A model generated the notes under the pieces. The model was not told where the DNA came from. It saw nothing but the letters and a program-made list of their open reading frames with translations, and ran no database searches. 64,000 bases of DNA from Cordilura impudica (Eukaryota; Arthropoda; Insecta; Diptera; Scathophagidae): contig OY821519.1 in NCBI GenBank assembly GCA_963682025.1, forward strand, positions 163,321,803 to 163,385,802, given 5' to 3'. Shown one piece after another: positions 43,523 to 55,600 of the stretch (positions are counted from its first letter, which is position 1; every line of letters starts with the position of its first letter). A program made the position numbers and the translations under genes.

Positions 43523-43637
43523 TAGAAATAAGAAAAGAAAATGTTATAAAATAAAACAAATTTTTTTATATGAAAACAAAAAAAAAAATAATTTACATAA
43601 ATTATAGAATAATATAGATTTAATACAATAACTTCGT

Positions 43638-44877
43638 ATGGATGCCTTGGAAAATTTAAAGACATTAATAGTCAATGCAAGAAAGAGCTTAGGACGTCCG
43701 TACTCGGAAGATACGATAACAGCGAAAAAGCTAGAGCTAGAAAATATAGAAAAGGATTTTATAGATAATCTATTAAAAATTGTATCAAAGGAAGAGAAAA
43801 CTTTGCTAACACAAGAGTTTAAGAAATTACAGAAAGAGGCGTTAGATATACTAAACCTACATTTAGAAAAGAAAATTAACAAGGTAAAAAGACAAGGTAT
43901 CATAATGGAAACGATGGATATACATGAGCTAAATGGCATTAGCAAACTTGTGCCAGTATTTACAGGAAAAAAAGGAGAATTAGACAATTTTATAACAAGA
44001 TTAGAATTGGCAAATGGTACAATTACTGAAGCCAAACAAAATTGTTTTTTTGAATACATATTTAAGACTTGCTTAGAAACAAAAGTACAGAATATGGTGA
44101 GGCAGGAAACTGTTCCAACCAATATTTCAGAATTAATAAGGGCATTGAAAAAATCATATAGACCAGTTGGGATCACAAGTGTTGTCCTGAATGAAATATC
44201 AAAATTGACTCAGAAGGATGAATCAGTGAGACAATTTGAAGACTGGGTTCAGGAATTAGTTGCAGAACTCAATGAGATCTAGATTTCACAAATCGGGGAA
44301 AATGATAGGGCATCAATAGTCCGAACGAATAATTTAACAGCGTTCAATATATTCAAAAGCGGCTTGAGAGACCAACAGGTACTATCGACCATTAACGCTA
44401 GTAGTTTCGACTTTCACCGAGGCACTGGAAATCGCTGAAGAGTCTGAGGCTAATTTGAGACAGAACCAAGTATTCTATTCTACTGGTAATTTCACGAACA
44501 GTCAACAGGGACGGACAAAATGCGGAAAATGTTGTCAAAACCATTTTAATGGTAGATGTCCTGCTGATGGTGTGAAATGCAATAAATGTGGTAAATTGGG
44601 TCACTTTGCGAGAATATGGCTATCTAACTTGATGAACAATAATAACAGTAATAATGGGAATAGAAATTTCAATGCGAATAGAAACAACAACAGTAATAGG
44701 AACAACTATAACAATAATAATGGAAATAGAGGCAACAACAGTTCAAATAGATATCGTAATAATAATAATAGAAATTCTTATAATGGTAACAGAAGATACA
44801 ATATAAATCAGATAGGTGACCAGGGAAACTCCCTAGGGCCGGAGACTACTCGACAAGTATATCCGAGAACCCAATAA
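43638..44877 (+). pseudogene. gag: Element C Gag, broken
   Basis: The first ORF (43638-44282) starts MDALENLKTLIVNARKSLGR and has the capsid pattern LVPVFTGKKGELDNFI. TAG at 44280-44282 replaces a Gln codon present in D. After a frameshift near 44400 the nucleocapsid (44455-44877) has two zinc knuckles (CGKCCQNHFNGRC and CNKCGKLGHFARIW) and an Asn/Arg-rich tail. The fourth ligand of the second knuckle is Trp instead of Cys. Confidence 0.85.
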
Positions 44878-44927
44878 ATAACGAGAAAATATATAGTATA
44901 TCATCAAATCTTAGAAATTACATTAAG

Positions 44928-46544
44928 TTGAATGTGCTGAACACCGAACGCATTCTTACTTTTTTAATAGACACAGGTGCAGATATATCACTGTGCAAGG
45001 GAAATTTATTAGACCAATATGATATAAATTTGGATGATATATGTAATTTAAGTGGGATATCAGAGGGACAGGTGAGGTCCTCTGGTTCAACTGTTATGGG
45101 GATAGAAATAAATGACAATATTATTAGACATAATGTGCAATTAGTTAGGGATAATTTTCCTATAAACACGGATGAGATTTTGGGTAGAGATTTTCTATCA
45201 AAATTAAATTGCAAAATTGACTACGATAAATATATATTAACATTTGAGTTAAATGGCGAGAACATTATAATTCCAATCAATGACAACACATTTAACGTCA
45301 ATTATGTAGAGATACCACCAAGGAGTGAAATGATAATACCTTTTCCGATAAAATTAAATGAGGATAGCTTGGTTTTGAATAGAGAGATTATGGAAGGTGT
45401 GTATTTAGCTAACATTATAGTGCCAAAGGAAGGTAATCAACATATAAAACTATTGAACGTGACGGATAAAACCACTATAGTAGAAAATCTTAGAATACAA
45501 ACAACACCAATGAAAAACTATGAAATTTTTTCATCCAGGATTTATAAAGGAAAGAATGAAAATGCTTCAGCAAGATTTGCAAGGCTACTTGAGGATTTAA
45601 AATTAAGTAATATGGATGATGGGGAAACACAAGAACTAAAAGATATTTTGAGAAGATATCAGTCCGTCTTCCATCTAGAGGGTGAGGATTTGACGACCAA
45701 TAATTTCTTTGAGCAGACGATAGATTGACACGATGGTAAACCAGTGTATATAAAGAATTACCGTTTACCACATGCACAAACTGCAGAAATAAATTCTCAG
45801 GTGCAAGATTTGTTAAAAAAGGGTATAATAGAACCATCCATTAGTCCATACAATGCTCCATTGTTATTAGTTACAAAAAAGGGACAGACTGATTTGAAGA
45901 AATGGAGACTGGTAGTTGATTTTAGAAAATTAAATGACAAGATTGTGAACGATAAATTTCCTTTGACGAGATTAGACGATGTTTTGGACAAACTTGGCAG
46001 AGCCAAATATTTCTCAACTTTGGATATGACGAGTTCGTTCCACCAAATAGAACTTGATCGACAATCACGTCCATATACTGCATTCTCAACACCTGACGTT
46101 CATTATCAATACACAAGACTACCTTTTGGTTTAAAAATATCATCAAACAGCTTTCAACGTATGTTGACGATAGCTTTGTCTGGCCTAGAATCCGAAGCTT
46201 TTCTATATGTTGATGACATAATCGTTTTCGGATGTAATTTAAAACATCATAACGCAAATTTAACAAAGGTTCTGGACAGGTTGACAAGGTATAATTTGAA
46301 ACTTAATGCGAGTAAATGTTGTTTTTTAAGGCCTGAGGTAATATATCTTGGTCATTTGATAACTCCGAGCGGTGTTAAACCAGATCCGGGAAAATTTGGG
46401 ACAATAGAAAGATATCCAATACCCAAAAAAGCGGATGAAGTGAGAAGATTCGTGGCATTTTGTAACTATTACAGAAGGTTCATCGCTAACTTCGCGGACA
46501 TAGCAAATTGCCTAAATGGATTATTGAGAAAGAGCAAAATTTAA
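44928..46544 (+). pseudogene. pol: Element C protease and RT
   Basis: The protease has FLIDTGADISLCKG and ILGRDFLS. The RT has VYIKNYRLPHAQT, APLLLVTKKGQ, WRLVVDFRKLN, LDMTSSFHQIEL, LPFGLKISSNSFQ and YVDDIIVFGCN. An in-frame TGA at 45726-45728 interrupts the spacer just before RT, where D has Leu. The frame ends at 46544 by an indel before RNase H. In the full element it yields protease and the polymerase. Confidence 0.9.
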
Positions 46545-47494
46545 ATGGACAGGGCAACATCAATCTGCTTTTGAGTTGTTAAAACAAAAATTGATAAGTC
46601 CACCTATTTTGCAATATCCAAATTTTGAAAAACCCTTTGACCACCGATGCGTCCGACTTTGCTTTAGGAGCTATATTATCACAAGGTGAAATTGGTGAGG
46701 ACAGACCAATATCTTATGCTAGTCGTTCACTGAACAAACACGAAATAGAAAAAGAATTATTTGGCATATATTGGGGTATTCAATTTTTTAGACCGTATTT
46801 GTATGGTAGAAAATTTGTTGTCGTAACTGACCATAGACCTTTAGTGGCATTATTTTCTCACCGAAATCCAAGCTCAAAATTAACAAGGATCCGATTAGAA
46901 CTATCTGATTATGACTTTCAGATTGTATACAAGAAAGCCATTAACAATACTAATGCAGATGCACTTTCGAGAATAAACTTAGACTCTGACATACTAAAGA
47001 ACATGATACCTCCTAAGATAGACGAATCAATAAAAAAGGCATTGGTGATAACAAGGGGAATGAGTGAGAAGAAAACTCACAACAAGATAGTAAAAGAAGT
47101 AACAGATGGGACGACCAAAGGTGAGTCTGATCAACTCATAGTCTGGGACTGTCCATCGATAAACGATATAAAGCGCGCGAGGAAATTAAAATTTGTATTA
47201 GATAAGAGGTGCACTAAGGAAATAAAAATTGAGGACGATAATAGTCTCAATATAACGGCCATAAGATTTAGCGACAATCCATATTATTTAGGTAATATAT
47301 TGGAGAAACTAATATCTGCATTAGAGAGATTGAATTATAGAAGTTACGCTCTCGAGAAGAGTGATAACATATTCAACATAGTCACCCATGAGAGATTTAA
47401 AGAAATCATAAATAGAGAAAAGAAAACTGACGTCAGAATAAAGTTATATAGAAATCCTCAAAGAATAGAAAAGAAGATAGAAAAAAGGAACTAA
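46545..47494 (+). pseudogene. pol: Element C RNase H and connector
   Basis: The clean ORF from 46625 has TTDASDFALGAILSQ, RPYLYGRKFVVVTDHRPL and ADALSRI, then a connector of about 170 residues with DQLIVWDCPSINDIKRA, DNPYYLGNIL and NIVTHERFKEI, which is shared with D. Frameshifts lie near 46530-46545, 46630-46640 and in an A-run at about 47480-47490. Confidence 0.87.
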
Positions 47495-48502
47495 TAGAAT
47501 GTTATCATAATACACCATGCGGAGGACATTTTGGGGTAAGGAAGACACTACTCCGATTGAAACAAAAATATATTTGGAAGAATATGAACAAAATGGTTAA
47601 GGAATTTATAGGAACGTGTGATCTTTGCCAGAGAAATAAGCAAATAAAACACACTAAAGAACCATTGAATAAGACTGACACACCAAGTAAAAGTTTTGAG
47701 ACAATTGTAATAGATACAGTGGGTCCATTAAGATCATCGGAAGGTTATAGGTACATACTTACGATGCAATGCGAGCTCACCAAATATGTAATAGCTTGTC
47801 CATTAGAGACAGGAAGCTAAATCAATAGCGAAAGCGCTAGCTGAAAACGAAATATTAAAACACGGAACATTTAAAACAATAAAATCAGATAATGGTACCG
47901 AATTTACGAACAAACTATTAAAGGGAATATGTGAATTGTTGAAAGTGGAGCAAGAATTCTCCACACCTTGTCATCATGAAACTTTAGGGACGGTTGAGAG
48001 AAATCATAGGGTATTAAATCAATATTTCTTATCCTTCGTTGAAGATGATGATTGGTGTGCTTGGATTCCATATTATACCTTCGCGTATAATACTACTCCA
48101 CGTATTGACACTGACTATTCACCATTTGAATTGATTTTTGGTAAATTACCCAGTTTGCCTGGAGATGATAATATTCAAGACAACAATAAAGTATATGATT
48201 TTGAGAATTACCTTAACGAGTTAAAAACTAGACTAAAATATTCATTACAAAATGCAAAAAGAATGACAGAAGAAGTAAAGTTAAAAAGAAAATTAGATTC
48301 ATATAAAAATTTTAATAGTATAGAATTAAAAATAGGAGATTTAGTTTTAGTCAAAATAACAAATGGAAAAAAGAATGAGTCACCATACCAAGGACCGTAC
48401 GAGGTCATTAGTATTGAAGATTTGAATGTGACCATTAAAATTAACAATAAAACAAAAATTGTACATAAGAATTTACTAAAGAAATACAATAAGAAATTGT
48501 AA
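47495..48502 (+). pseudogene. pol: Element C integrase
   Basis: The zinc domain CGGHFGVRKT with CDLCQRNKQ (47515-47645) is followed by the catalytic core: IVIDTVGPL, then SDNGTEFTN, then ETLGTVERNHR. The basic C-terminus ends at 48502. An extra G near 47812 breaks the frame between the first and second catalytic Asp. It inserts element DNA into the host genome in active relatives. Confidence 0.88.
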
Positions 48503-48930
48503 ATAAAACACCAATTTTTTTTTTAAATATGTAAACACATTTTTTTTAACAAGTATAACATAAACAAAAGAGAAAATCGAAATCTAATTATGTCATTAAA
48601 ATTAATAATCAGACAAATCCATTCATAGCAAGATATAAAAAAAAAATATACAAAAAAATGCATACATATAATTATATCATAAAATAAATGTACTATAAAT
48701 ACGTCACAATATTTTTTTTCTCACACCTAAAATACTATAAAATACTATAAGTGAAAAATCAAATTACAAAGTAAACGAATTTTATTTTTATTTTTAGAAC
48801 AATTATACAAATGTATCACATTACAAATGAACATTGAATGTTTTTGCTACCAATATAAGAATGCACTTCACACTACAACGTACTTGAAAATCATACAAGT
48901 GTACTGAAGAACAATTATATGATTTTCTTA
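48503..48930 (+). other. 3' untranslated region of element C
   Basis: AT-rich, with no ORF or env-like gene. It leads into the polypurine tract. Confidence 0.7.
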
Positions 48931-48940
48931 AGGGTAGGGG
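48931..48940 (+). promoter_or_regulatory. Polypurine tract of element C
   Basis: AGGGTAGGGG lies directly before the TGTAATG of the 3' LTR. Confidence 0.75.
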
Positions 48941-49514
48941 TGTAATGTATGCATGTTATAGCGTGTGATTTAATGTAAACATTGACAACATGCTTACGAC
49001 AATGCTTTGTTTTGCGGTTGAGTTTCTTTCCACTTTTTCTATTCTTGTAAACATAATTATTACACATATAGTTTGTGGGGTAAACAACCAGTACTATTGA
49101 CTAATGCAATTGATACTACTGACCCATTAATATTTATTTTTAATTTTGTTTTGAGTAAATGTAATTGCTACACATGCAGTTTCTATTTGGACAATATTTG
49201 AATAATTTGAAGTAAATTATGAAACTCCATAAATGGAAACTGACATACAGAGAAACTCCGCCCTATTACAAAATGCATTGGATACATTTAATATCGAGCG
49301 TATTTTAGAAAATATCTCTTAGAATTATAAGATATTGAGTGTACTTTAGAAAGTCACTCATAGAGTAGAAGTCTAGAACTTCTCATAGGGTATTTATAAG
49401 CAAGATTTTTAGAAAATAAAATTAATTCTGGTTTTGTGATCAGAACAACAACTAGCTTAAATCTGCTGGACTTTTCTTTATAAAATTAAACTATAGAATA
49501 ATAAAATCACTATA
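48941..49514 (+). repeat. 3' LTR of element C
   Basis: It pairs with 41988-42564. Confidence 0.92.
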
Positions 49515-50301
49515 CTGTCGTAGGTTGTAGGTCTAATTATGTCTTCTCTCGTGGGAGCTCTTTCCATGCCTATGACCTTCCAGAGTTTCGTCAAAATATT
49601 CAGTTCTTTTATACTATTTTCCGCTGCTAAGTTAACCAATTTATTCATAGTTTCTGTTTTATCTCTTTTATCCACGGTAGAAAATTTTGGACTGTATTAT
49701 TCTTTTCTTTGTTTCTTATTTTTCTTTTTCTCTTTGAAGTGTACGGGACCGCCTGTATTCTTTTTTTTTAAATTCTCTCCTTCTGTTGCTGTCGGCCTCA
49801 AAATTTAATTCACTCTTAAATACATTCCGTTGCCTTTTCATGCAGCTTCTAAAGTCGCCGCGATTCCTCTTTATTACCGTCAGGCTTGGTTTTGGCATCT
49901 TTGGTAGTCTAAAAGTTTTATTTGAATTTAGAAGTCTTGTTTAAAATTTCTGTTTTTTGAATTCTTTCTCTATCTTCGGTTTCTCTTAATAACATTGTCC
50001 AATTTTCTTCTGTTTTTTTTTAAATTTTTGCAAAGTTATTCCTCCATGTAAAATCATTTATTTTTCTTTTTCCATCCCTCGTTATTCTCAAATTCCAAAT
50101 TTATTTTATAATTTAGTTTGCCAAACCGGCTCTGACTTGTGTTCGTCTTAATTGCTTGCGAACATTTTTTTTTTTTTTAATATATCACTATGACAAGTAG
50201 TTCCTTCTCAAATTAAAATTATCAATTCCAAGCTAATGCTAACAGTAGTTGGTGCCTTAACTGAGGCTGTAACCACTTCGCTTATCTTATTTTGGGTATT
50301 A
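49515..50301 (-). pseudogene. Element F, small-ORF region between leader and gag
   Basis: Minus-strand scraps include 49716-49898 with TVIKRNRGDF, like IKKSRGDF in the small ORF of D (59901-60260). Another at 49515-49675 reads across the element C junction into 41987 in the same frame. The 3' part of the small membrane-type ORF (50208-50301; EVVTASVKAPTTVSISLE) also lies here. Its two edges are the insertion points of C and of LINE G. The order of the RGDF-like ORF differs from D, so homology of that piece is only probable. Confidence 0.5.
50208..50301 (-). pseudogene. Element F small membrane-type ORF, split by LINE G
   Basis: It reads KISEVVTASVKAPTTVSISLE followed by a short hydrophobic run and TGA. 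The matching D segment is KINEVIT and APTAVSVSLE. The first codons, starting with ATG, lie at 61882-61886 on the other side of LINE G, and the two sides are in the same frame. The hydrophobic segment is shorter than in D. Confidence 0.55.
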
Positions 50302-50318
50302 GGTTAGGTTAGGTTGGA
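50294..50318 (-). repeat. TTAGG-like 3' tail of LINE G and its target copy
   Basis: The plus strand reads GGGTATTA (target copy), then GGTTAGGTTAGGTTGG. On the LINE strand the tail is AACCTAACCTAACC. The other target copy is at 61874-61881. Confidence 0.75.
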
Positions 50319-53300
50319 AGTGGCTGCTAATCCAAAAGAAAAGCACACTTAAACTCTGGGATCCATTATGATACCACGGGACGAATAGGTGTTCCCCTCA
50401 GTCCCCACCAGTCTGAGCTCCTGATGAAGCCCCTAGTGTGTGAAATTTCCACATTTGAGTGATCGGAGAGATCGTGAAGAAACGGCGATCTCAATGTTCG
50501 AAGTCTCGTTCTGGAGAGCGCTGGGCAATAGCAAAGGAAGTGTTCTATGCTCTCCACCTCCTCTACATCCATGCAGCTACGACAAAAGTCATTTGACGAG
50601 ACCCTGAGGCGTTCAGCGTGTCTCCCTATGAGGCAGTGCCCAGTGACGACAGCAAATACTGTTGAAATCTTCCCACGGACGAGTGATAGTAGCGCTCTAG
50701 TGCGCTTATGATTAAGAGTCGGCCGGATTTGTCTTCCGATCCTACACGTTGATCCATTAGCCCATCTGTTATCCGTTATGCGAGCGGTATGAAACCGAAG
50801 TTCCAGCTTGCACGATTCCAGGGGTGTACCAACACAATCGAAGTCCGCTGGAACCCGTAAGGTAGTGCCCTGTCTTGCGAGCTCATCAGCTTTACAGTTT
50901 CCCGGTATATTCCTGTGCCCTGGGACCCATATGAGTCTGATGTCAAACTGCGGCAGTTAAGGGTGGTTCTTGTTTTCATGAACATTGATTCCAAGGATTT
51001 TACCGCGGCCTGACTATCAGAGTAGATGTTGACTGCGGCTGTAGACAGAATATTCCGACCCAACCAGTCAGCAACTTCCTTTATTGCCAGTAATGTAGAA
51101 ATTTATGGAACGCCTGCTACCTGGAATCCTCCCAGACCAAGATGCCCTGGTCGGTATTAGAGTGTTGTAGTGTCGTTCGAACACACTCCTCGGTATTAGG
51201 TGTAAGAGGATGTACAAGGCATCCGAAGGTGTAGTACGATGGGCACCAGTGATACACATGGAAGTCATTCTCTGTACCCTTTCAAGAAGGTTGGTATTGG
51301 AGGCCTTCTCTAAAGCAGGCCACCGAACGATGACCCCGTACAGCAATATTGGGCCAACCACCGCTGTGTAGATCCAGTGAGCAATTTTCGGGCTGAAGCC
51401 CCATCGCTTACCAATGGCCTTTTTGCAGGAGTATAAAGCGGTAGTCGCCTTCTTCGCCCTTTCCTCAAAGTTACGTCTGAAGTTAAGCTTCCTGTCCAGG
51501 AATACTCCAAGATACATGGCTCCATCAGAGAAGGCGATTTCAGTACCGTCAAGAGAAATAGGATCGAATGAAGGTATCTTATACTTCCTCGTGAAAAGAA
51601 CAAGTTCCGTTTTAGTCGCATTTACCCCCAGACCGCAACTACTTGCCCAGCTAGATAGCGTCATGAGAGCCCTCTGTAGAATATCTCTAAGTGTGGATAG
51701 AAACTTCCCATTCACGGCTATAGTTACGTCATAGGCGACAACATTGCGGCCTTGTCCCTCCAACGAAACTAGCATTGAGTTCAGCGCTAAGTTCCATGGA
51801 AGTGGTGACAGAACGCCTCCTTGTGGCGTTCACCTGTTCACAAATCGGGATATTAGAGTCGTTCCCAATTTAGACGTTATCCGCCTGTTGCCAAGCAGAT
51901 TTCCCAGCAGTGAGATGATCACGGAGTTCACTCCTAGACTAGATAGTGTCCCTAATATCGAGTCTGGGGTGACATTGTTAAAAGCCCCTTCTATATCCAA
52001 AAAGGCTGTCGTGGTGTATTCTCCTACCGAGAGCGATTTCTCAATGGTACATACAAGCTCGTGAAGAGCTGTTTCGGTTGACCTTCCCTTGCTGTAAGCG
52101 TGTTGTCGCGCCGACAGCAGTTTATGATCAATAACTCTTCGTAAGTTAGAATCTATCATAAGCTCCATTGTCTTCAATAAGAACGATGACAGACTTAGTG
52201 GTCTGAAGTCTTTTGGGACAGTGTGTGAACTTTTTCCAGCTTTTGGAATAAACACCACTTTCGTCTCCCTCCACTTTGAGTTGATACAGCAAGTGAAAAG
52301 CCTACATAGCCAAGGGGAAATGTAGTCCGACACGTGCTGCAATTCAGCTGGAATGATACCGTCAGGTCCTGGAGATTTGTAAGGTTTGAAGTTTCTGATC
52401 GCCAAGGTCAGTAGTGGTATGTTGACTATCTTCGAAGCAATATCCGTCGTACTAGCGTCTGAGTATTCTGACGCCTGTAGCGACGTAGGGGAGTGGCCCG
52501 CAAAATGGGTGTCCAGTAGCAGGCTAAGTGATTCCCCACTAGAGGTAGTCCATGCCCCCAATGGATCTTTCAAATAACCTAATGTGTGAGCGGTAGAAGC
52601 CAGAACCTTCCGCAACCTGGATGCTTCGGAAACGTCTTCTATATTATCACAGAATTTTTTCCAAGAATCACATTTTGCCGTTCTAATCTTCTTGTAGTTC
52701 CTAAGCTGCAGCTTTAAGCCAACCAATCCTCGTCCGCTCTTGAAGACTTTGCCTTGTTAAAGAGTTTCCTGCAGGAGTCTCTGCCCTGCTGCAGCTCGCT
52801 AGACCACCATGGTGGGGTCTTCTTGCCCTTTGGCTTTGTCGCGGGGCAAGAAGTATCTAAGGATTTATTAAAAACTGTCGTAATATGATCCACAAGACCA
52901 TCAATGCCCGCGGAATTACGCGGTTCGGATAAGGGTATTGTCGCCAATAACCCGGCAAAGGTTTTCCTATACTTAACCCAATTTATCCTCTTCAGATTTC
53001 TGGGGACACTTTCCACCGGGTCTTTTTCCCTAAGAAAAAATTCAATGTATCAATGGTCAGAAAAGGAGTGGTCATCCGACACCCTCCAACAATCAATTTT
53101 ATCAAATAATGTGTCCGATACAAAGGTAACGTCAAGAACCTCCCTACGAATACTAGTCATAAAAGTCGGTTCATTTCCCTTGTTACATATAGGTTGGTAC
53201 GAAGTAAAAACTCCAAAAGAAACTCACCTCTTTCGTTCAAATTGGCACTTCCCCAGATCGGATGGTGTGCATTGACGTCACAGCACTAATTGGTTTGTAC

Positions 53301-53421
53301 TGCTTTCGGCTTCCCGGATCAGCTTTGCCACATTGTCTGACGGAATAAGCCCAGGATCACAAAAATAGGCGGAGGCGAGCCAGATTGAATTCCCATCTAA
53401 CTCCAGGCTGGCCGCTATTAC
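50302..53421 (-). pseudogene. LINE G: endonuclease end, RT, RNase H and 3' end
   Basis: From high to low coordinates: the rest of the endonuclease (from 53421; ELDGNSIWLASAYF, then a degraded SDH region near 53050), linker (52714-53016), RT (51830-52726; SPGPDGIIPAELQ, FLDIEGAFNNV; then PQGGVLSP), thumb (51068-51775), RNase H (SDSQAAVKSL near 51000) and a C-terminal Cys/His region (50366-50590, VESIEHFLCYCP). The RT catalytic box reads AYDVTIAV where family members have YADD, a six-base loss. Several frameshifts are present. The RNase H places it in the I/R1/LOA group. Confidence 0.85.
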
Positions 53422-54145
53422 TGAAGTGTACATGTGGGTAACGTCGTCTTCTACTACATGTACTGTTGTTATTTCTCTAGGATGTGTCTTGTTTAAATTA
53501 AAACAAGTTTTGTTTTATTTTCTATCGTTCTAAGACCTGTTTACGCAAGACTTGTTCTTAATCGAACCTCTTCTTCTAAACTATCAAATAGAACTCCCTT
53601 TATTTTCAATTGTTCAATCTTATATATTAATTCTTACTATACTTAAAACGGAGTAAATGAGTGACTTGCAATAATCACTCCATATCATAATTTATTCTCT
53701 TAAATCTCTCTAATCAATACATTCTAATGTTAGCTATGTACATTTGTACTAGGCGAACATGAAAACTAGGGTGGTTTCTCACTATTCATAAATTAGTCAT
53801 AAATTCATACATGAGTACAATTTCAAACAAAAGAGTGAAATTGTACTGGTTAAAGAGCAAACCGAATACAATACATAGGAATGTGCATTCTACACAGTGC
53901 TCCATATATATCGATCACTCTATCCGATTTCACTGTTTCGTACAATAACCTTCTCAGTCAAAACAAACGTACTGAGTCATATGTCAACAATTATCACTGA
54001 CCAACCCTAAATATCCACTTGATATTTATTGTCCCATATTTTGTGTCGCTTAGTCAGATGTACGTGTGTATATATATGTATGTAGGTTTTGTTTATTCTT
54101 TTCAGTTAAACACTTTATTGTGTTTACATACATACATGTATTACA
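53422..54145 (-). repeat. 3' LTR of element D
   Basis: It pairs with 60893-61615 with only a few differences (for example near 53632, 53690 and 54085). Confidence 0.93.
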
Positions 54146-54160
54146 CCCTCATCCTAAAGA
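54146..54160 (-). promoter_or_regulatory. Polypurine tract of element D
   Basis: The sense strand reads CTTTAGGATGAGGG directly before the TGTAATAC start of the LTR. Confidence 0.7.
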
Positions 54161-54526
54161 AAAATCTTATAATTTTTTTGTTTACATAATTGTGAGATTT
54201 TTATGATCTAAAGTATTTTTTAAAATTGTAATGTATATGACAAAATTTGTGTCTTAAAATATTTTTATGTGTTCATTGTTATTTTTTTTTTTTATATATT
54301 TCGTTTATGCTTACATTTTTGTGTTTTATGATTTAAAACGTTTACAATGTTAAAATATTTTTATTTCTTTAAAAATAATTTGATTATGTTTACATTTTTC
54401 TGTGTTTTATTATTTAAAAATGTTTACAAAGTATTTTTCTTATTTTACTTATGTTTATAAATGTTTTATTTTCTTTAACTATTACAACCCATTTTTGTTC
54501 TTATTGTATTTATGTTTATAAATTGT
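54161..54526 (-). other. 3' untranslated region of element D
   Basis: T-rich on the plus strand, with no ORF. Confidence 0.65.
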
Positions 54527-55600
54527 TTATGTTCTTAAATAATATTTCTTAAGTAAGTTCTTGTGTACTGTTTTAATTTTATCTTTAATTTTTAAACTTA
54601 CATTTAAATTATCAATATTTTCTATTTTATATGGTCCATCGTAAGGTGGCTCATTTTTCTTTCTATTCCCTACTTTTACTAGTACTATATCTCCTATTTC
54701 TAGTTTTATACTATTTCTATTATTTAAAGAATCTTTTGTTCTTTTCATTTTCACTTTTTCTATTATTTTTCTAGCATTATCCAAAAATTATCTCTGTCTA
54801 ATTCTTAACTCATTAGCATAATTTTCGAGATTATATATCCCACTTCTATTTTGTGTTTCGTTGCCAGGCAAATATGGTAATTTTCCAAAAATCAGTTCGA
54901 AGTTGAATAATCATTATCAACGTGTGGAGTCGTATTGTATGCAAATGCATAATACGGTATCCATGAGTTCCAATCATCATCATCAACAAAGGATAGAAAA
55001 TATTCATTTAAAACTCTGTGATTTCTCTCAACAGTTCCAAGTGTTTCATGATGATAAGGGGTTGAAAATCTCTGTTCCACATTGAGTATCTCACATATCT
55101 CTTTCATCAGTTGATTTGTGAATTCAGTCCCTCTGTCCGATTTTAATGTCTTAAATAATCTATGTTTCAGAATAACATCTTCAACTAGTGTCTTAGCTAC
55201 AGATTTTGCTTCTTTAGTTTCTATTGGACATGCAATAACGTATTTCGTTAACTCACACTGCATAGTCAGTATGTTTCTAAAATTATCTGATGGTCTCAAT
55301 GAACTGTGTCAATCACTATGGTTTCAAAACTTTGACATGGTGTGTCAGTCTTTTCGAATGGTTCCCTTGTGTGTCTAATCTGTTTATTTCTTTGGCAAAG
55401 ATCACACGTTCTTACAAATTGTTTTACCATTTTATAAATATTTTTCCATATGTATCTTTGTTTCAAACGGTAGTAGTGTTTTTCTAAGTCCAAAATGTCC
55501 TCCGCATGGTGTGTTGTGATAAGCTTCTATTAATTGTTTCTTTACATTTTCATCTTCTATGTTTTGAGGATCTCTATGTAATAATATTCTGACGTCAGTT
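54527..55600 (-). pseudogene. pol: Element D integrase, broken
   Basis: Pieces in order: HHCC zinc domain (CGGHFGLRKT near 55500, CDLCQRNKQ at about 55395), first Asp TIVIDTV (55300), then ILTMQCELTKYV, second Asp KSDRGTEFTN (about 55130) and Glu ETLGTVERNHR (about 55030). The C-terminal DNA-binding part (54527-54784) has IGDIVLVKVGN. Frameshifts lie near 55440-55490, 55297, 54900 and 54785. SDRG has Arg where C has Asn next to the Asp. Confidence 0.87.

Larger units (their letters stand above)
41988..49514 (+). mobile_element. Ty3/mdg1-type element C, full length but broken
   Basis: The LTRs are 577 and 574 bp (TGTAATG start, CACTATA end). The element has a primer site, repeat-rich leader, two small ORFs, gag, pol and PPT. 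It is flanked by CTGC (41984-41987) and CTGT (49515-49518), a 4-bp TSD with one mismatch. The LTRs differ at several sites, including 3-bp and few-bp changes near 42328 and 49281. Gag and pol carry about eight frameshifts or stops. It is inserted in element F. Confidence 0.9.

Noticed and set aside
43544..44176. Minus-strand ORF of 210 codons within gag of C
   Set aside because: Antisense shadow of gag; hydrophobic only because the opposite strand is Lys/Glu-rich.
49515..49675. Gag N-terminus of element F
   Set aside because: First read as gag, but the true gag start pattern of F is at 41700-41775; this piece is upstream small-ORF sequence.
50298..50316. Telomere repeat array
   Set aside because: Only two to three TTAGG units, exactly at the LINE 3' end next to its target duplication.
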